Positions 1 through 11,137 of a stretch of 64,000 bases of DNA are shown here, piece after piece. The translations under genes were made by a program, and so were the position numbers. This DNA is from Rhizophagus clarus (taxonomy: Eukaryota > Glomeromycota > Glomeromycetes > Glomerales > Glomeraceae). The DNA is taken from positions 620,001 through 684,000 of the forward strand of contig BLAL01000037.1 of assembly GCA_015698045.1 (NCBI GenBank), in the 5' to 3' direction. How positions within the stretch are numbered: the first letter of the stretch is position 1; every line of letters starts with the position of its first letter. The notes beneath the pieces are model-generated. The model did no database searches. It was not told the origin of the DNA and worked only from the letters and a program-made list of their open reading frames with translations.

Positions 1-850
1 TTTTATTTTTTTTTATTTTTGTACTCTTTTTTCCATTAAATGTGTAAAAATTTTCATTTGATTTTTCCAATACTCACTATACCATCGTTTAAGAATATTT
101 ATAGGTTGTATGATGTTATAAATAATCCTTTTTGAAAATAAAATAAAGACTGAGTCTTTCGGTGATTTTTGAAAGTAACTTTTCAAGAAGGATTGGTTTA
201 ACCGCAAAATACGTAAAAAAAAATTTCGTTTTATAAATTAAAAAACCAATCATAGATAGATATTTCTTCTTTTTATGAATATTTGAAAGTGCAAAAACAA
301 CACCAACAACACCTATCTTCCATGTAAGATTATTACAATTTCTTTATTATATTGTACGATCGATATCATTTGTTGATAGTAAAAACGGTAACTAGTCCGA
401 ATTTTTAATATACTGTAAAACTTGTTTTTTTTGATAAATTTTATTTAAATTATAACATAACCTCCTCATACCAACGCATATTAGCATGTCCAGCATTTTT
501 ATATGCTTTAGGTGTTTTCTTTGAATCTCATTTTTCGGTCCTCCATCAATATGTCGTTATAAATCTTAGAACATGATCCACCATTAGTCTATTTTGTAAA
601 GTATCATTCTATTATTGCCTTACCCGGGAAACTGTTTCCAATTACATTTTTAAATTAAACTATCAATACTTTCATTTCCAGATGTCCAATTTGTGAAATT
701 GTTTTATAAGTAATTCAGACACTATTCTAACTGTAAAATATAGCTAAACGTTCATGCTAACAAATTTACAATTCTTTTTGTCCGTTCATTATCAAGATTT
801 TGGGCCCATCAAGGTTATTATTTAATATACTTTATGTTCTGCATTTGTAA
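1..850. other. Left-edge stretch without a gene
   Basis: No convincing gene is seen. Positions 1-60 resemble the 3' untranslated regions that follow the three family genes at 3010, 5431 and 15822: a T-rich run, then TTTTTGTACTCTTTT, then TTAAATGT. Positions 150-260 share CTTTCGGTGATTT and AGAAGGATTG with the stretch at 6190-6240 behind the 5431 gene. The likely reading is that another family copy ends just left of the window. The remainder is AT-rich with no feature I can name. Confidence 0.4.
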
Positions 851-1078
851 GTAGCTCGTCAGCAAGGATGGTTTGTTTTTCGGATTCATATTGCTCTTCT
901 AAACCCTGCCAGTAGACCTGCACTGAATATTACTGCGTGGAAAAATACCATAGGCCTAGAAGGTTCAGAATGGGCGATATTGACCGCCCCCGACTCATGG
1001 AAGCACACCTTCTTTTGGGCTCAATCGTGCTCCAATGGCAGACCATATCGGTGGTCGTTGATGAATCCCCAGAAATGA
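851..1078 (+). pseudogene. GC-richer exon-like relic, unassigned
   Basis: A short stretch whose base composition is far less AT-rich than its surroundings. One frame is open from just after a TAA at 848 to a TGA at 1076-1078 (75 codons) and reads like protein, with several Trp residues (motifs AWKNTIGLEGSEWAIL and DSWKHTFFWAQ). It has no clear start codon, and an AG precedes the Trp-rich part, so it may be one exon of a decayed gene or transposon. I do not recognise the family. Confidence 0.3.
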
Positions 1079-2813
1079 GAGAGTTAAGGAAACATTTTTT
1101 TTTATTTGTTAATTCTCCTTCATTGTAGTTTAGTTTCTTTTTTTTTACTGATATAGTTGAGGTTTCATTTATATTAAGTCTTTAACGAAGGGATAGACTA
1201 AAGGTTTTTGCCCAAAAGTTAATTGAATAGATTACTGACTATTACTTCTTGATTAACTTTACCCTTTATTTGTATATTGTAATTAGAGTTTTTCTATGTA
1301 TGGTAATTCTATACTATATCAACAATTACATGTACCAATAAATTTTCCTTGTCCCATTTCATCATTAATAAAATCAGAACGTTGTATAAGTACGCTTAAA
1401 ATGATCTACGTTTTTGAAGGTAGTATGTATGATTAGGAGCCATTCAAGAAATAGACCTGTTCTATTCATTAGTAAACTATGAATTTAAAGGACATTATTT
1501 ACTGCTAATATATTTGACACATATTATATAAATAAAATCCCAAATAAACAACTGAATAATTGTGATTTAGTGTCGCAGAAGTTACTAATTTTTATGGATT
1601 TTTTGTTACATACTAAATTAAAGAATAATAACTTTAGCTTTATAATTTCACAATTTCTTTAATGATTGTTATTTTAATATGTGGTGTCACAGGTAACATG
1701 ACTGACTTATTTTTTTTTTATTAAGTAATGTTCTAAAAGACTTTTTATAAGTTCATTGCATATTCCTTTATGAAACAGTAAAGAAAATTATTTATTAAAT
1801 GAAAAGGTCTAATCTTACAATATAATTAGCATCAAACTCCTCAACATTTGAAAGATCCATTGACTTACTCATTTTATGTTTTTGTTTCATTGTACGTTGG
1901 GTGTGCTGTGGATAGTTTGATCGTATATTGGACTATTAAACATAAACGAAATTTTCTAATTAATTTCCACACCTTAATAACGCTGAATTTCTTATCACTA
2001 TTTTCTTTCAAAATTCTGCGAAAGTATCCCGAATAATCACATCTTTCATGAGACAGAATCCTTTTCCAATAAAGTATTCAATTTCGACAATAATGAGTAC
2101 ACATTCCCCATAAGAAAAAACTTTTTCTCTAATTTTCTTGAAAAAGCGAAGTGTTTTGTTATTCTTAAGTTATTGTATATTCATTGCATTTTTAATATTT
2201 TCGAGCTTTAATAAAATGCTAAGTTATTAAACTTGGGAATCTTTCTAGCAAAAGACAGAAATTCCGAACTTGATAATCATAAATTAATAAAATTTTACAC
2301 GAGACTTTGATTGATTGACAGCACACCCCAATTGTGCATCTCTTATTACATCACGTAAGGCCAAATTAAGATTATAGTTCCTCATCCTCGTGTGGGTCAT
2401 GTAAATGCCACGAATGGAAGAACTTTTTATTTTATTTGGTTAGGCCAATTATAATCTTAATAAAATAAATCATTTTTCGTTCGTCTGTATCATTTATAGA
2501 TGAGACGCTACCAATTTTACATAGCTCGATGAAAAAAAATATAAAGCTTAACAACGTAGGAAAAGCCCAAAAAGGTAGCAAAGGTTGCTAAGTGTATTCT
2601 CAACCCCAGAATAGGATAAAGTGCGAGAACGAAGCTCATTTCCAAAATAGGTTAGCTCTTGGCTAAACATATCCGTAAAAGGTTAGCTCGTAGTGATCAG
2701 CGTGCTGACAAAAGTGTTCAAGTATGAAAAAGGACAAATATTCTGCATAAACATTGCGTAACGGTGAACAAAAAAGAGAGGAGGGAAAGCAGAATACCCG
2801 AATAATCATTTTC
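1079..2813. other. AT-rich intergenic stretch
   Basis: No gene is supported. A weak inverted pair lies at about 2361-2385 and 2441-2461 (GGCCAAATTAAGATTATA against TTAGGCCAATTATAATCTTAAT), enclosing a less AT-rich loop. The short ORF at 1848-2036 has no coding character that I can defend. Confidence 0.4.
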
Positions 2814-2880
2814 TAATATAAATAATCTAAAATTCTCTTCCTTTCAAATTTCTTTCCTTCAAAAAATTTTTTCGGTCACA
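2814..2880 (+). promoter_or_regulatory. Family promoter block, copy 1
   Basis: A TATAAAT element is followed by the pyrimidine-rich CTCTTCCTTTCAAATTTCTT and then TTTTTTCGGTCAC. The same order recurs at 5290-5358 and 15690-15779 ahead of the other two family genes. It lies 130-195 bases before the start codon. Conservation across the three copies suggests a core promoter and 5' leader, although shared descent alone could also explain it. Confidence 0.55.
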
Positions 2881-3009
2881 GTCTGCAAAAATTAAATTAT
2901 TTCATTTTTTAACCTGTTTTTTATATGTCTCACGAACAGGAGACACGTATTTAAAATCCTTGATAGTCTTTTTGTTAATCATACAATTTATATTATCAGT
3001 TATCGAAAT

Positions 3010-3615
3010 ATGAATTCACAAGTTCAAATTTCTAACTCGGAAATCAATCAACCCAATCAACCTCAATTTAATCCACAAGGTTGTGTTGTTCAAACTCACG
3101 AAAGGCAGGAAAGTTCGACTGTTCTGAACGATGCAACCTACGTAGTGCAGACTTCCAATTTAGTTCCTAGCTCTCAACTTCAACCAACAGTTACAAACGT
3201 ATATGTACAACCCGATTCTTCTGCAAACCTTCAAAATCAGCCCGTTCATCCCACTACCTTTTTCTATCGACCACCAAGTGATTTTTATCATTATTATGTT
3301 ATTTGTAAGGAAATCTCAAAAGACTCCGTTGGAGATTTATTAAACAAATTGTTAAGAGAAAGTAATGTTCAACCCAATGAAAACGAATGTATTTTCTATT
3401 ATCAGCAACAATATGATAACCGACTTTATCAAGTATCATGTGAAATTGTTTCTCCTCTCGTAATTAATAATTGTTTGAACAAAAATTTTCTTGGTGTTGA
3501 ATTTCAACAAAACATGGAACAAGAGAAGTTGGTGTTTACTTTCAATCAAAAAGAGTATCTCGAAGGTCATTTGAAGAAATATTTAAGTCAATACGTATTA
3601 AAAATTAGAAATTAA
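3010..3615 (+). CDS. Unknown small protein, duplicated family, long form
   Basis: A 201-residue intronless ORF. I do not recognise the family. Residues 1-80 are Gln/Asn/Ser/Thr-rich and look disordered. Residues 81-201 form a compact domain starting HPTTFFYRPP, with conserved YYVICKEIS, ECIFYYQQQYDNRLYQVSC and FLGVEFQQNMEQEKL, and ending KKYLSQYVL. The same domain recurs at 5431-5844 and 15822-16394. No signal peptide or membrane segment is visible, so it is probably intracellular. The chosen ATG keeps the N-terminal region shared with the 15822 copy (xxSQVQxSNSE). The conserved promoter block lies upstream, and a conserved AATAAAGTAAG tail lies downstream. Three copies kept open over the whole domain argue for a real, maintained protein. 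Confidence 0.8.
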   Translation: MNSQVQISNSEINQPNQPQFNPQGCVVQTHERQESSTVLNDATYVVQTSNLVPSSQLQPTVTNVYVQPDSSANLQNQPVHPTTFFYRPPSDFYHYYVICKEISKDSVGDLLNKLLRESNVQPNENECIFYYQQQYDNRLYQVSCEIVSPLVINNCLNKNFLGVEFQQNMEQEKLVFTFNQKEYLEGHLKKYLSQYVLKIRN

Positions 3616-4050
3616 GTTTTTAAGTTTATATTCTTACATAAATTATATTACGTGTCGTTGATTCAACTTTTAGCGACATTAGCAAATTAAGTTTTAGTAT
3701 GCATTATTTATTTCTATTTTTTGTATCTTTTTTACTAAATGTACCAAAAATATTCAACATTAAGTTTTAAATAAAGTAAGCATGTTTTTCATTTAATTCA
3801 TCAAACATTTAATTTTAAATTTTTATACTATCGTTTAATAAAAAAATTATTTTTTCTTAAGCAATTCAATTTTCCTGACTGGAAATAGGTTTTATTCATG
3901 CTTTTAACTTAAATGAGCAATAGTCATCTAAAAAGATTTAGAGAAAATGAATAGAATTTGGATATGTTAATAGAAGTTTATCTGTTTTTTCGGCACATGA
4001 AAAAAATTAGCAAAAATAATTTAAAGACTCATCATTTCAATTCTTTAGAT
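3616..4050 (+). repeat. Duplicated 3' flank of the family gene, copy 1
   Basis: The stretch after the stop is shared with the flanks of the other copies: TTTCTATTTTTTGTAT, AATAAAGTAAG with a likely poly(A) signal near 3768, CATCAAACATTTAA, and farther out the GCAATTC...AAATAGG...CATGCTTT...TTTGGAT...TTTTCTGTTTT series that reappears at 16540-16680. The duplicated unit therefore extends several hundred bases past the coding region. Confidence 0.5.
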
Positions 4051-5229
4051 TCCATTATATGAAAGCTACTGTGAAACATTTTTATGTGCCGCTAAATTTA
4101 TATTGTCGGGTCACAAGCTGTGACAAAAAGGACGTAATATTTAGCGGTTTTTATATAAAAAAAATCAAATCCTCAAATAATTATAAAATTAATCACAGCG
4201 ATTTTTGGAGATAAATGTTAGAAAAGATTTGTAAGTTCGGTGGTTGTCTTGGGAAACTAAATTATTTTTATTTTTATAGAAGGTTTTGACAGCACGTGAA
4301 CCACCTTGAGCAATGGAATTTTTAGTTTGATATTGTGTAACATTTAACTTACTTATTTTTTCCAGCTTAAGTCTTTAGTAAAAAAAAAATAGAAATAAAA
4401 TAAATTTACTTTATATTTTACATATTCTATGAAAGAATTTTCATTTTTTTTTTTACTTATAAAATTCGGTGGAAAGAATAAAATATACCTATCTAAAATA
4501 TACAAGTTTGTGCTGTTATGGAAAACACTTAATTTCACATCCAAAATTCATAAAATTAACATATAAGTGCTTTGTATAATAAAATAAATTAGCAAATAAA
4601 TTTAAATAAATTATTATTATTCCTTCGTTACACTTCGGACTATATACTTCTACGCACGTCAGTTTTGTGGGCAGGATGTGACATTAATTTGTCATCAGAT
4701 CACGTGATCGCGAAAACGCGCAGTTTATATTTATCTTTGAGTTCAATTTTTCGGAAGATTTTTTCAACATGTAAATTAGGCTGGAATTAGAAAAAAATTC
4801 CTAATTTGATTATAATTTTTTAAGTGTTCAATGAACATTTAAGTTGGGCCAAAATTGATAATAATTCAGACCTTGTTTTGTTGTTAAATCCCTTCCCCTC
4901 CCCTCTGAAAATCTTGATCTTATGTTAAACAATATATTGGATTGGTGCGGTCTAATTTCCAATTATCCTGCTCATCCCAGGAAATGATCCTATGGTTTTT
5001 AGATGATGGATTCCGTAATTTATTTCGGACTTAATACCTCGTATTTACAAAAAATAAAATATAAAATAAAGAAATGAGTGAAAGAGTAAGTTAAACAATT
5101 GACGCGAGAGAAGATTTACCCGTACTACTAATAAATCATGTGACTAATCTTCCATGATGTCACATGAAGTTTTAAGATTTTAGGGAGATAGATTATCAGG
5201 ACATTCCAATTACATTATTACGAGGACTT
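4051..5229. other. Intergenic stretch between family copies 1 and 2
   Basis: AT-rich with no supported gene. The minus-strand ORF at 4353-4544 is low-complexity and rejected. A short pyrimidine run lies near 4885-4910. Confidence 0.4.
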
Positions 5230-5358
5230 AATTACCTGTTTAAACCCTGGCGTAACTGCATGGTTACATGGGGATTTGCATATTGAAACCAATATAAATC
5301 ATTAAAATTTCCCTTCCTTTCAAAATCTTTTTTCAAAAAAAATATATTTTTCAGTCAC
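5230..5358 (+). promoter_or_regulatory. Family promoter block, copy 2
   Basis: Includes CCTGGCGTAACTGCATG near 5250, ATTTGCATAT, TATAAATCATTAAAA and CCCTTCCTTTCAAAATCTTT, then GTACGATCT just downstream at 5368. These match 15636-15779 ahead of the third copy almost in step, so these two copies share about 100 bases of upstream DNA that copy 1 keeps only in part. Confidence 0.6.
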
Positions 5359-5430
5359 TCGTACCATCGTACGATCTACAAATTTTATTACTTATTAAGG
5401 AAATTTTTGAAGAATTGCTGCGGTTGAAAG

Positions 5431-5844
5431 ATGAATTCGAACTCGGAAAACACTCAACCTTCTCTTGTCTCCACTCATCCTACTACCTTTTTCTATCGAC
5501 CACCGAATGACTTTTATCATTATCATGTTAGTTGCAAGGAAATTTCAAACGACACAGTTGAACATCTGTTAAATAAATTATTAAAAGAAAGTAACGTTCA
5601 ATCTAATGAAAATAAATGTATTTTCTATTATCGGCAACAATATGATAACCGGCTTTATCAAGTATCATGTGAAATTGTTTCTCCTCTTATGATTAATAAT
5701 TGTTTGAGTAAAAATTTTCTCGGAATTGAGTTTCAACAAAATATGGAACAAGAGAATTTAATGTTAACTTTCGACCAAAAAGAGTATCTCGAATATCATT
5801 TGAAGAAATATTTAAGTCAATACGTGTTAGAAATTAAAAATTAA
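5431..5844 (+). CDS. Unknown small protein, duplicated family, short form
   Basis: 137 residues, intronless. It is a paralogue of the ORFs at 3010 and 15822. It has the full C-terminal domain (HPTTFFYRPP to KKYLSQYVL) but keeps only about 15 residues ahead of it, so it lacks the roughly 65-residue Gln/Ser-rich N-terminal region of its relatives. The start is the first ATG after the promoter block, and NSNSEN echoes the SNSE of the other copies. That suggests an internal deletion of the N-terminal region rather than a wrong start. Function unknown; no signal peptide or membrane segment. Confidence 0.78.
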   Translation: MNSNSENTQPSLVSTHPTTFFYRPPNDFYHYHVSCKEISNDTVEHLLNKLLKESNVQSNENKCIFYYRQQYDNRLYQVSCEIVSPLMINNCLSKNFLGIEFQQNMEQENLMLTFDQKEYLEYHLKKYLSQYVLEIKN

Positions 5845-8298
5845 GATTAATTCTTACATTCTTAGATAAAGAATGTATTATTTTATTTTTTTTCTATTTT
5901 TTGTACTCTTCTTTTTATTATTATATATTTGAAATTTTCAATTAAATAAAGTAAGAACGTTTTGCATATAATCGTCAAACGTTTAAATTTAATTTTCTCT
6001 ATCATTGTAACTACACCATTTGGCAAAAAAAAAAAAAAATTATAACATTAATACAGAGACCGTTACACATTCATGATTTTCCTGCTTTTAAGGTTTGATT
6101 TCGTCACACTTTTGAATGACGTTCCGCTGAAAATTTTTCTACATACTCGATTTTACCACTAACCTGTTTTGGAAACAACGAAGCCACGTCTTTCAGTGAT
6201 TTCCGAATAAGGAACCATTTTAAAGAAGGATTGAATAAATACACGGAAAAAAAATATAGTTTATAAATTAATAAAAAAATCACATATAGATGCAATCATT
6301 AGCTTCAAATGAAGTAATTTAAAGACGGTAATATTATCTGTTAATAAATCCGTTTATCTGTTGTTTGTGCAAGTTAATTAAAACTTATCATTAAAAAAAA
6401 GTTGCGTTACAAACAATAAATTATCTTTGTAACATGACTATGATATTGAATTTCGGGATTGTTACTCGGTCTGATGAGTTTGGAATTTGGTTCTGGTTTA
6501 TTTTTAAAAATGGTTAAATTGTTCCAGAATCATACAAATTCAGATACTAATTTAAGTTTGTCGATATTTAAAGAAATTTTTCTAGAATTATTTTATGAAA
6601 TTAATTACTTGTTATAAATATTTATTACTGTATTTGTTGCGCCAGAAATATTTAAACCATTTAAAAAATTTGATAATAATTAATGAGAATACTTGCGCAC
6701 AATTAAATCCCAAACCTCAAGTAAAATCACTAACTGATGGGGACTTTACGTAAAAAAAAATATGAAAAAAATGCTACATAAAGTGTGTTTTTTGGTTAGT
6801 TGAAATACTTTTCGACATTGAACAGAATTTTTTTTTTTTTAAATAAAAAATTTCAATCCGCGCCCCTAGTACGATATACAACTAAATGCTCTCAATATAC
6901 TTCATAGATTTTAGAAATATGTCTTCATGTAAAGAAAGAAAATGAAGAAAATGAATCAATTAAATATGCTGTGCAAATAAAATAAAGTAACGAAATTTCA
7001 AATCGTTTGTTCACGTGAATAATATTTAATCGAATATTAAACTTATGAATATTGTATCTCAAAGAATGAAGTTAATGTGATTGTATCTAAGCGGAAACAG
7101 ACTTTTTACCATCATGATAAATCAATTAATGTAAGGCGTAACGTTTGCAGTATAACTATGATGACTATATCGCTATCATGCAAATTTAATTCATGAATAA
7201 TAGTATAAATCTTGTCTATTCACTTATTGAATGATTTGAATTACGTAACACACTAACATTTTCCTATGTATTTACTCTCATTTTAAGGTGTAGCATTATA
7301 ATAGATGTATAAGTACATAATCACGCGTAGCTTTAAAAACACGTGTTCCCTTTAATTTGACATGGCGTTGCGATTTACTTTTCGTAAAAAATAAACTTGA
7401 AATATTCGAAATCATGCTTTTCGTTAATATATAAGAACAATGAGCAAATTATCTAATCAAATACAGTAAAAAGCTATTTTCAATGTATATCAGTCACTAC
7501 ATCGTACACTGTTACCTTCATTTGCGTAACGCTACAGCGTTGCATCGAGTTGACGAGTTAATTAGTTTTAATATAATTTAATAATTATTCAAAAGTATCT
7601 TTAAAGAATCTATCATATTCTCTTAATAATCCTGTGTCCGCTTGCCATATACTATTTTTATGAATATTATAAGTAGTTTTGCAAAATCCGTTTTCAATAA
7701 ATAACTGTGTAATGCGGCGATCAACTTTTTTTACGGAATTAAATATCATGTCTATTTTGAAACTACTTACTTTACAGTATAAAGGGAATTTTTTCTATTG
7801 TATTTCAAAAAAATGAATACCGGTACTTAAAATTATAAAAATTATTATAATGAGTTTTAAAAATTGGTTGGTATAATTAAAAGATATATATACTCTAGTT
7901 ACCACCTTCCAGTCCTTCCATCCTAATGATGAATTGATAACATGATTTTGTATTGCTAATCTAAAAATAGTAGGTAAATCGATAAAATAGTACGCAATAA
8001 AATAATATTTTTTATTGGTCAGTCTATTAGGATCATGCTGATTTTGATGGACCGATATTTTTTGTTGGCGGTTAAATAATTGATATTTTTGATAATGGCT
8101 AAATATTAATGGCTAAATATTAGATATATTGGCAATTGCATATATATTTTAATAGATTTTCAAAATTTAATTATACTTTTATAAACTATTAGTATAATAG
8201 TAGCATGATCTTGTCTGACTGACACAATAACTATTATTTATAGGTCTCACCTTAGTATTTTGCATGTTTTTCCTGTAATTTCGTCTTGAAATATTGCT
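5845..8298. other. Downstream flank of copy 2 and AT-rich intergenic DNA
   Basis: 5870-5990 holds the conserved tail (TTTTTTGTACTCTTC, AATAAAGTAAG, CGTCAAACGTTT). About 6480-6660 (TTCTGGTTTATTTTTAAAAATGG, then GCGCCAGAAATATTT) is recognisably related to 16875-17060 behind copy 3, so the duplication unit runs about 800 bases downstream. The rest, to the foldback element, shows no gene that I can support. Confidence 0.45.
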
Positions 8299-9979
8299 TG
8301 TCTCAGATCGAAGCTCACGCCCTCAGATTAAAATCATCATGTGAGGTGCGTGAAATGAAAATAGACCATCTGAGGTAATTTTTTAAAAAAAAAAATTATT
8401 TTATTTTTGCGCCTTTTCTTTTCTTTTTTTTTTTTTTTTTAGGAATCAGTTAAAATGACCATTTAAAACAATAGTTCAGTTTTTTAAAGCAGGTACCAGT
8501 TCTCTTCAGTCTATTTTTCTTTATATTTTTTTTTAAGAACATTGTTATTGTTTCTTTTCTCTTTTTCTTACAGGAATTGCTATATTTAGAAGGGCTATTT
8601 TGGATTTTTTTATTTTTCTTTAGGTAAGTGGACGCTTTTTATATATATATATATTTTTGTTTTCCTTTATAGAAACATTAGATAATACCACTAACACTGT
8701 TCTTTTTTCCTTCACGGGAAACTCCCAAACGCCATTTGAAAGTTGTAATAGCAGGTGAGAGGGTTTTTGTCTTCCTTTGTGTTTATTCTTTATAAAAACG
8801 TTACTAACCATTTTTTTTTTTTCTTTACAGGAACTCACTGAACGTCATTTGGAAGTTAGAATAGCAGGTGAGAGTTTTCTTTTATTTTTCCTTTATGTTT
8901 TCTTCATAGGAACATTATTAACCGTTCCTTCATGGTTGGTATGGCTATGTCGTTTGTTTGAGATTAGTGTTTAATTTAAAAGTTGGAGATCAAAAAATTT
9001 ATTGTAAAAACTAGTTTTTAGTAATTTTGTAATAAAATTATGTATCTTCTACTATTAGATAAAATTTAACCATCATTGTAAATTTAATTTTTTAATTCTA
9101 ATTCCTTTGTTAATATTTTTTATTTCAAATTTCAATCTTTGTGTTTTTTACAACGTAAACTTATATTACTGTATATCTATTTGAACATACATATAAAACA
9201 AAGATTTTTTATCATGACAATAAAAAAATTGTCATATATAATATTAATATATTATATAATTCCTAAACCAATTCTTGACACACAGTAATGACGCCAGTGA
9301 ATGTTCTGATCCGGAAAGGAAGGGAAGGAATGGTTAATCACTTTTCTAAAAATGAAAATATGTAAAAAAAAAATTAAAACATGCCTTAGAAAATGGCTGT
9401 TTTAGGAGGTCCCGGTAAAAAAAAAAAGAAGAAATAGTTAATAGCGTTCTTATAAAGAAAAAAAATATATAGGAAAGACAAAAGAAAAACCTCACCTGTT
9501 ATTTTATCGTTAAGTAAATTCCTGTAAAGAAAAACCAACTATTCCAACTTCCAAATGGAGTCAGGGAGATTCCTGTAAAAATAAAGAAAAAGGAATGTTA
9601 GTAGCGTTCCTATAAAGAAAACAAAAAAAGTTATAAAAAAGCGTTCACATACCTCCAAAAGAAAATCCAAAATAGTACGTTTCAAATAGCAGCAGTTCCC
9701 GTAAGAAAAAGAGAAAAGGAACAGTTAATATCCAAATATATAAAGAAAAAATAAAGAGAACTGGTACCTACCTTAAAAAAACTGAACTGTTTTTTAAAGA
9801 AAAAAAAGAAAAGGCGGGAAAATAAAATAATTAAATCAAAATTTTTTTTTTTTTTTTAAAAAAAATTGCCTCAGATCGAATCTGAGGCACCGATGTTTCA
9901 TTTCACGCATCTCATATCTGATATGATGATTTTAATAGGTGCGTGAGCTTCAATCTGAGGCAAGAATCGATCTGAGACA
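8299..9979. mobile_element. Foldback element with arms of roughly 650-700 bp
   Basis: The left arm (from 8299, TGTCTCAGATCGA) and the right arm (ending at 9979, reverse complement of the same) pair over most of their length. Shared landmarks in order are CTCACGC, TTAAAATCATCAT, TGCGTGAAATGAAA, an A/T-run block, GCCTTTTCTTT, GTACCAGTTCTCTT, CTCTTTTTCTTAC, CTATTTTGGATTTT and a GT-containing GTGGACGC/GTGAACGC block. A divergent loop lies at about 8960-9290. Inside the arms are modules of about 110 bp that look like mini-exons (pyrimidine run, ACAG, about 37 bases, then CAGGTGAGAG), at 8700-8762 and 8820-8872, with mirror versions near 9490-9570. No transposase ORF is seen, so it is non-autonomous. 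No clear target duplication was found. Confidence 0.7.
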
Positions 9980-10738
9980 CAACATATACATTGTTCGAAA
10001 ATGAAAATAAACCGTGTTTTTTTCTCTATTAACTACATTTTTACAAATTTGAGTACTGTATAAAGATAAACTATAAAGATTTAAACATAGATTCTATAAA
10101 ATAAAAAAAAATGAGAAACATTCTGGTAAAAGTTTCTTTACAGTTTTTTTATTATAATTACACGCATTTCTTAAGATAAATGATCCTCGCTTTGAAAAAA
10201 AGTTTCATCGATCACGTGATATTTGACGTTATGTCAAAAATTAAAATTACAATTAACATATATATTTAATTTATTTCAAAGATCGTGATAATTTAATATT
10301 GTGACCTTTAAATTTCATAATTCTGACCAGAGCGTCTATATACTAAAAAAATTTGTGTTAGACGTTTAGATTACCTGAATGAATAATTTTGAATTGTGTG
10401 ACCTGCGCCTGATCTAACATGTTCTTTGTTAGGCATGGATGGTTTGATCAGGTTGTTTAGTCGGAAGGTTCCGTGTTGCTATGGACAATTTGATCGAACG
10501 ATTTGATCAGCAGATTCCGGGTTAATTACTAATGTACAAAAAAAATTTTATCCCCCATTAGTTGTTAGCCGATGTTTGCTACTAATTGCTTTTCGGTAAT
10601 AAGTATAAATAATGTTAACTCATTTTAGTAACAATAATAATAATTCACAAGAAATCTTTTTTTTTTTTTTTGTAATAGATGGGTTTTTTTCAATGGTGTA
10701 GGCGGATTTTTTTTTTTTTTTTTTTTTTTTGACGGAAT
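9980..10738. other. Intergenic DNA with long T runs
   Basis: No gene. A small repeat around TTTGATCAG / TTTGATCGAACG / TTTGATCAGCAG lies at 10440-10515. T runs of 15 and 20 or more bases lie at about 10655-10730. Confidence 0.35.
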
Positions 10739-11137
10739 CTTTAAGAATGAAATGAGAGAGAAGAATAAGATGAAAGGGAGAATTAAGAATGAGATGGAAG
10801 GGGGAGTTAAGAACGAAATGAAGGGGAGTGATGGATGGAGTGGAAGGAAGTAAAAACACGGTGAAAGAGAAGGCAATAAATAAAATGAAAGGGGGAGGAA
10901 GAATAAAATGAAAGGTAAATGATGAAGAAAAAGAGGTGAGAGAGGAAGTGATGAATTAAGTACCGGGAAGTGATGATCATAATATAAGCGAAGTGAGTAA
11001 ATAAAATGGAGCGAAATTGACAAACAAAGTGGAAGGCAAAAAAAAGTGATGGAAGAAATAAAATGAGAATAAAGAACAAAATAAAAAAAATAAAGTTAGT
11101 GGTAGAATAGGGGATAGACAGTAAATGAAAGTGAAAA
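10739..11137 (+). repeat. C-poor purine-rich tract with imperfect tandem units
   Basis: For about 400 bases the plus strand is almost all A and G with some T and very few C. The first part is built from imperfect units of about 22 bases on the pattern TTAAGAATGARATGRAAGGGGGAG. The mirrored minus-strand ORFs (Phe/Leu/Ser/Pro-rich) are composition artefacts. Such strand asymmetry can favour unusual DNA structures, but that is inference. Confidence 0.6.
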
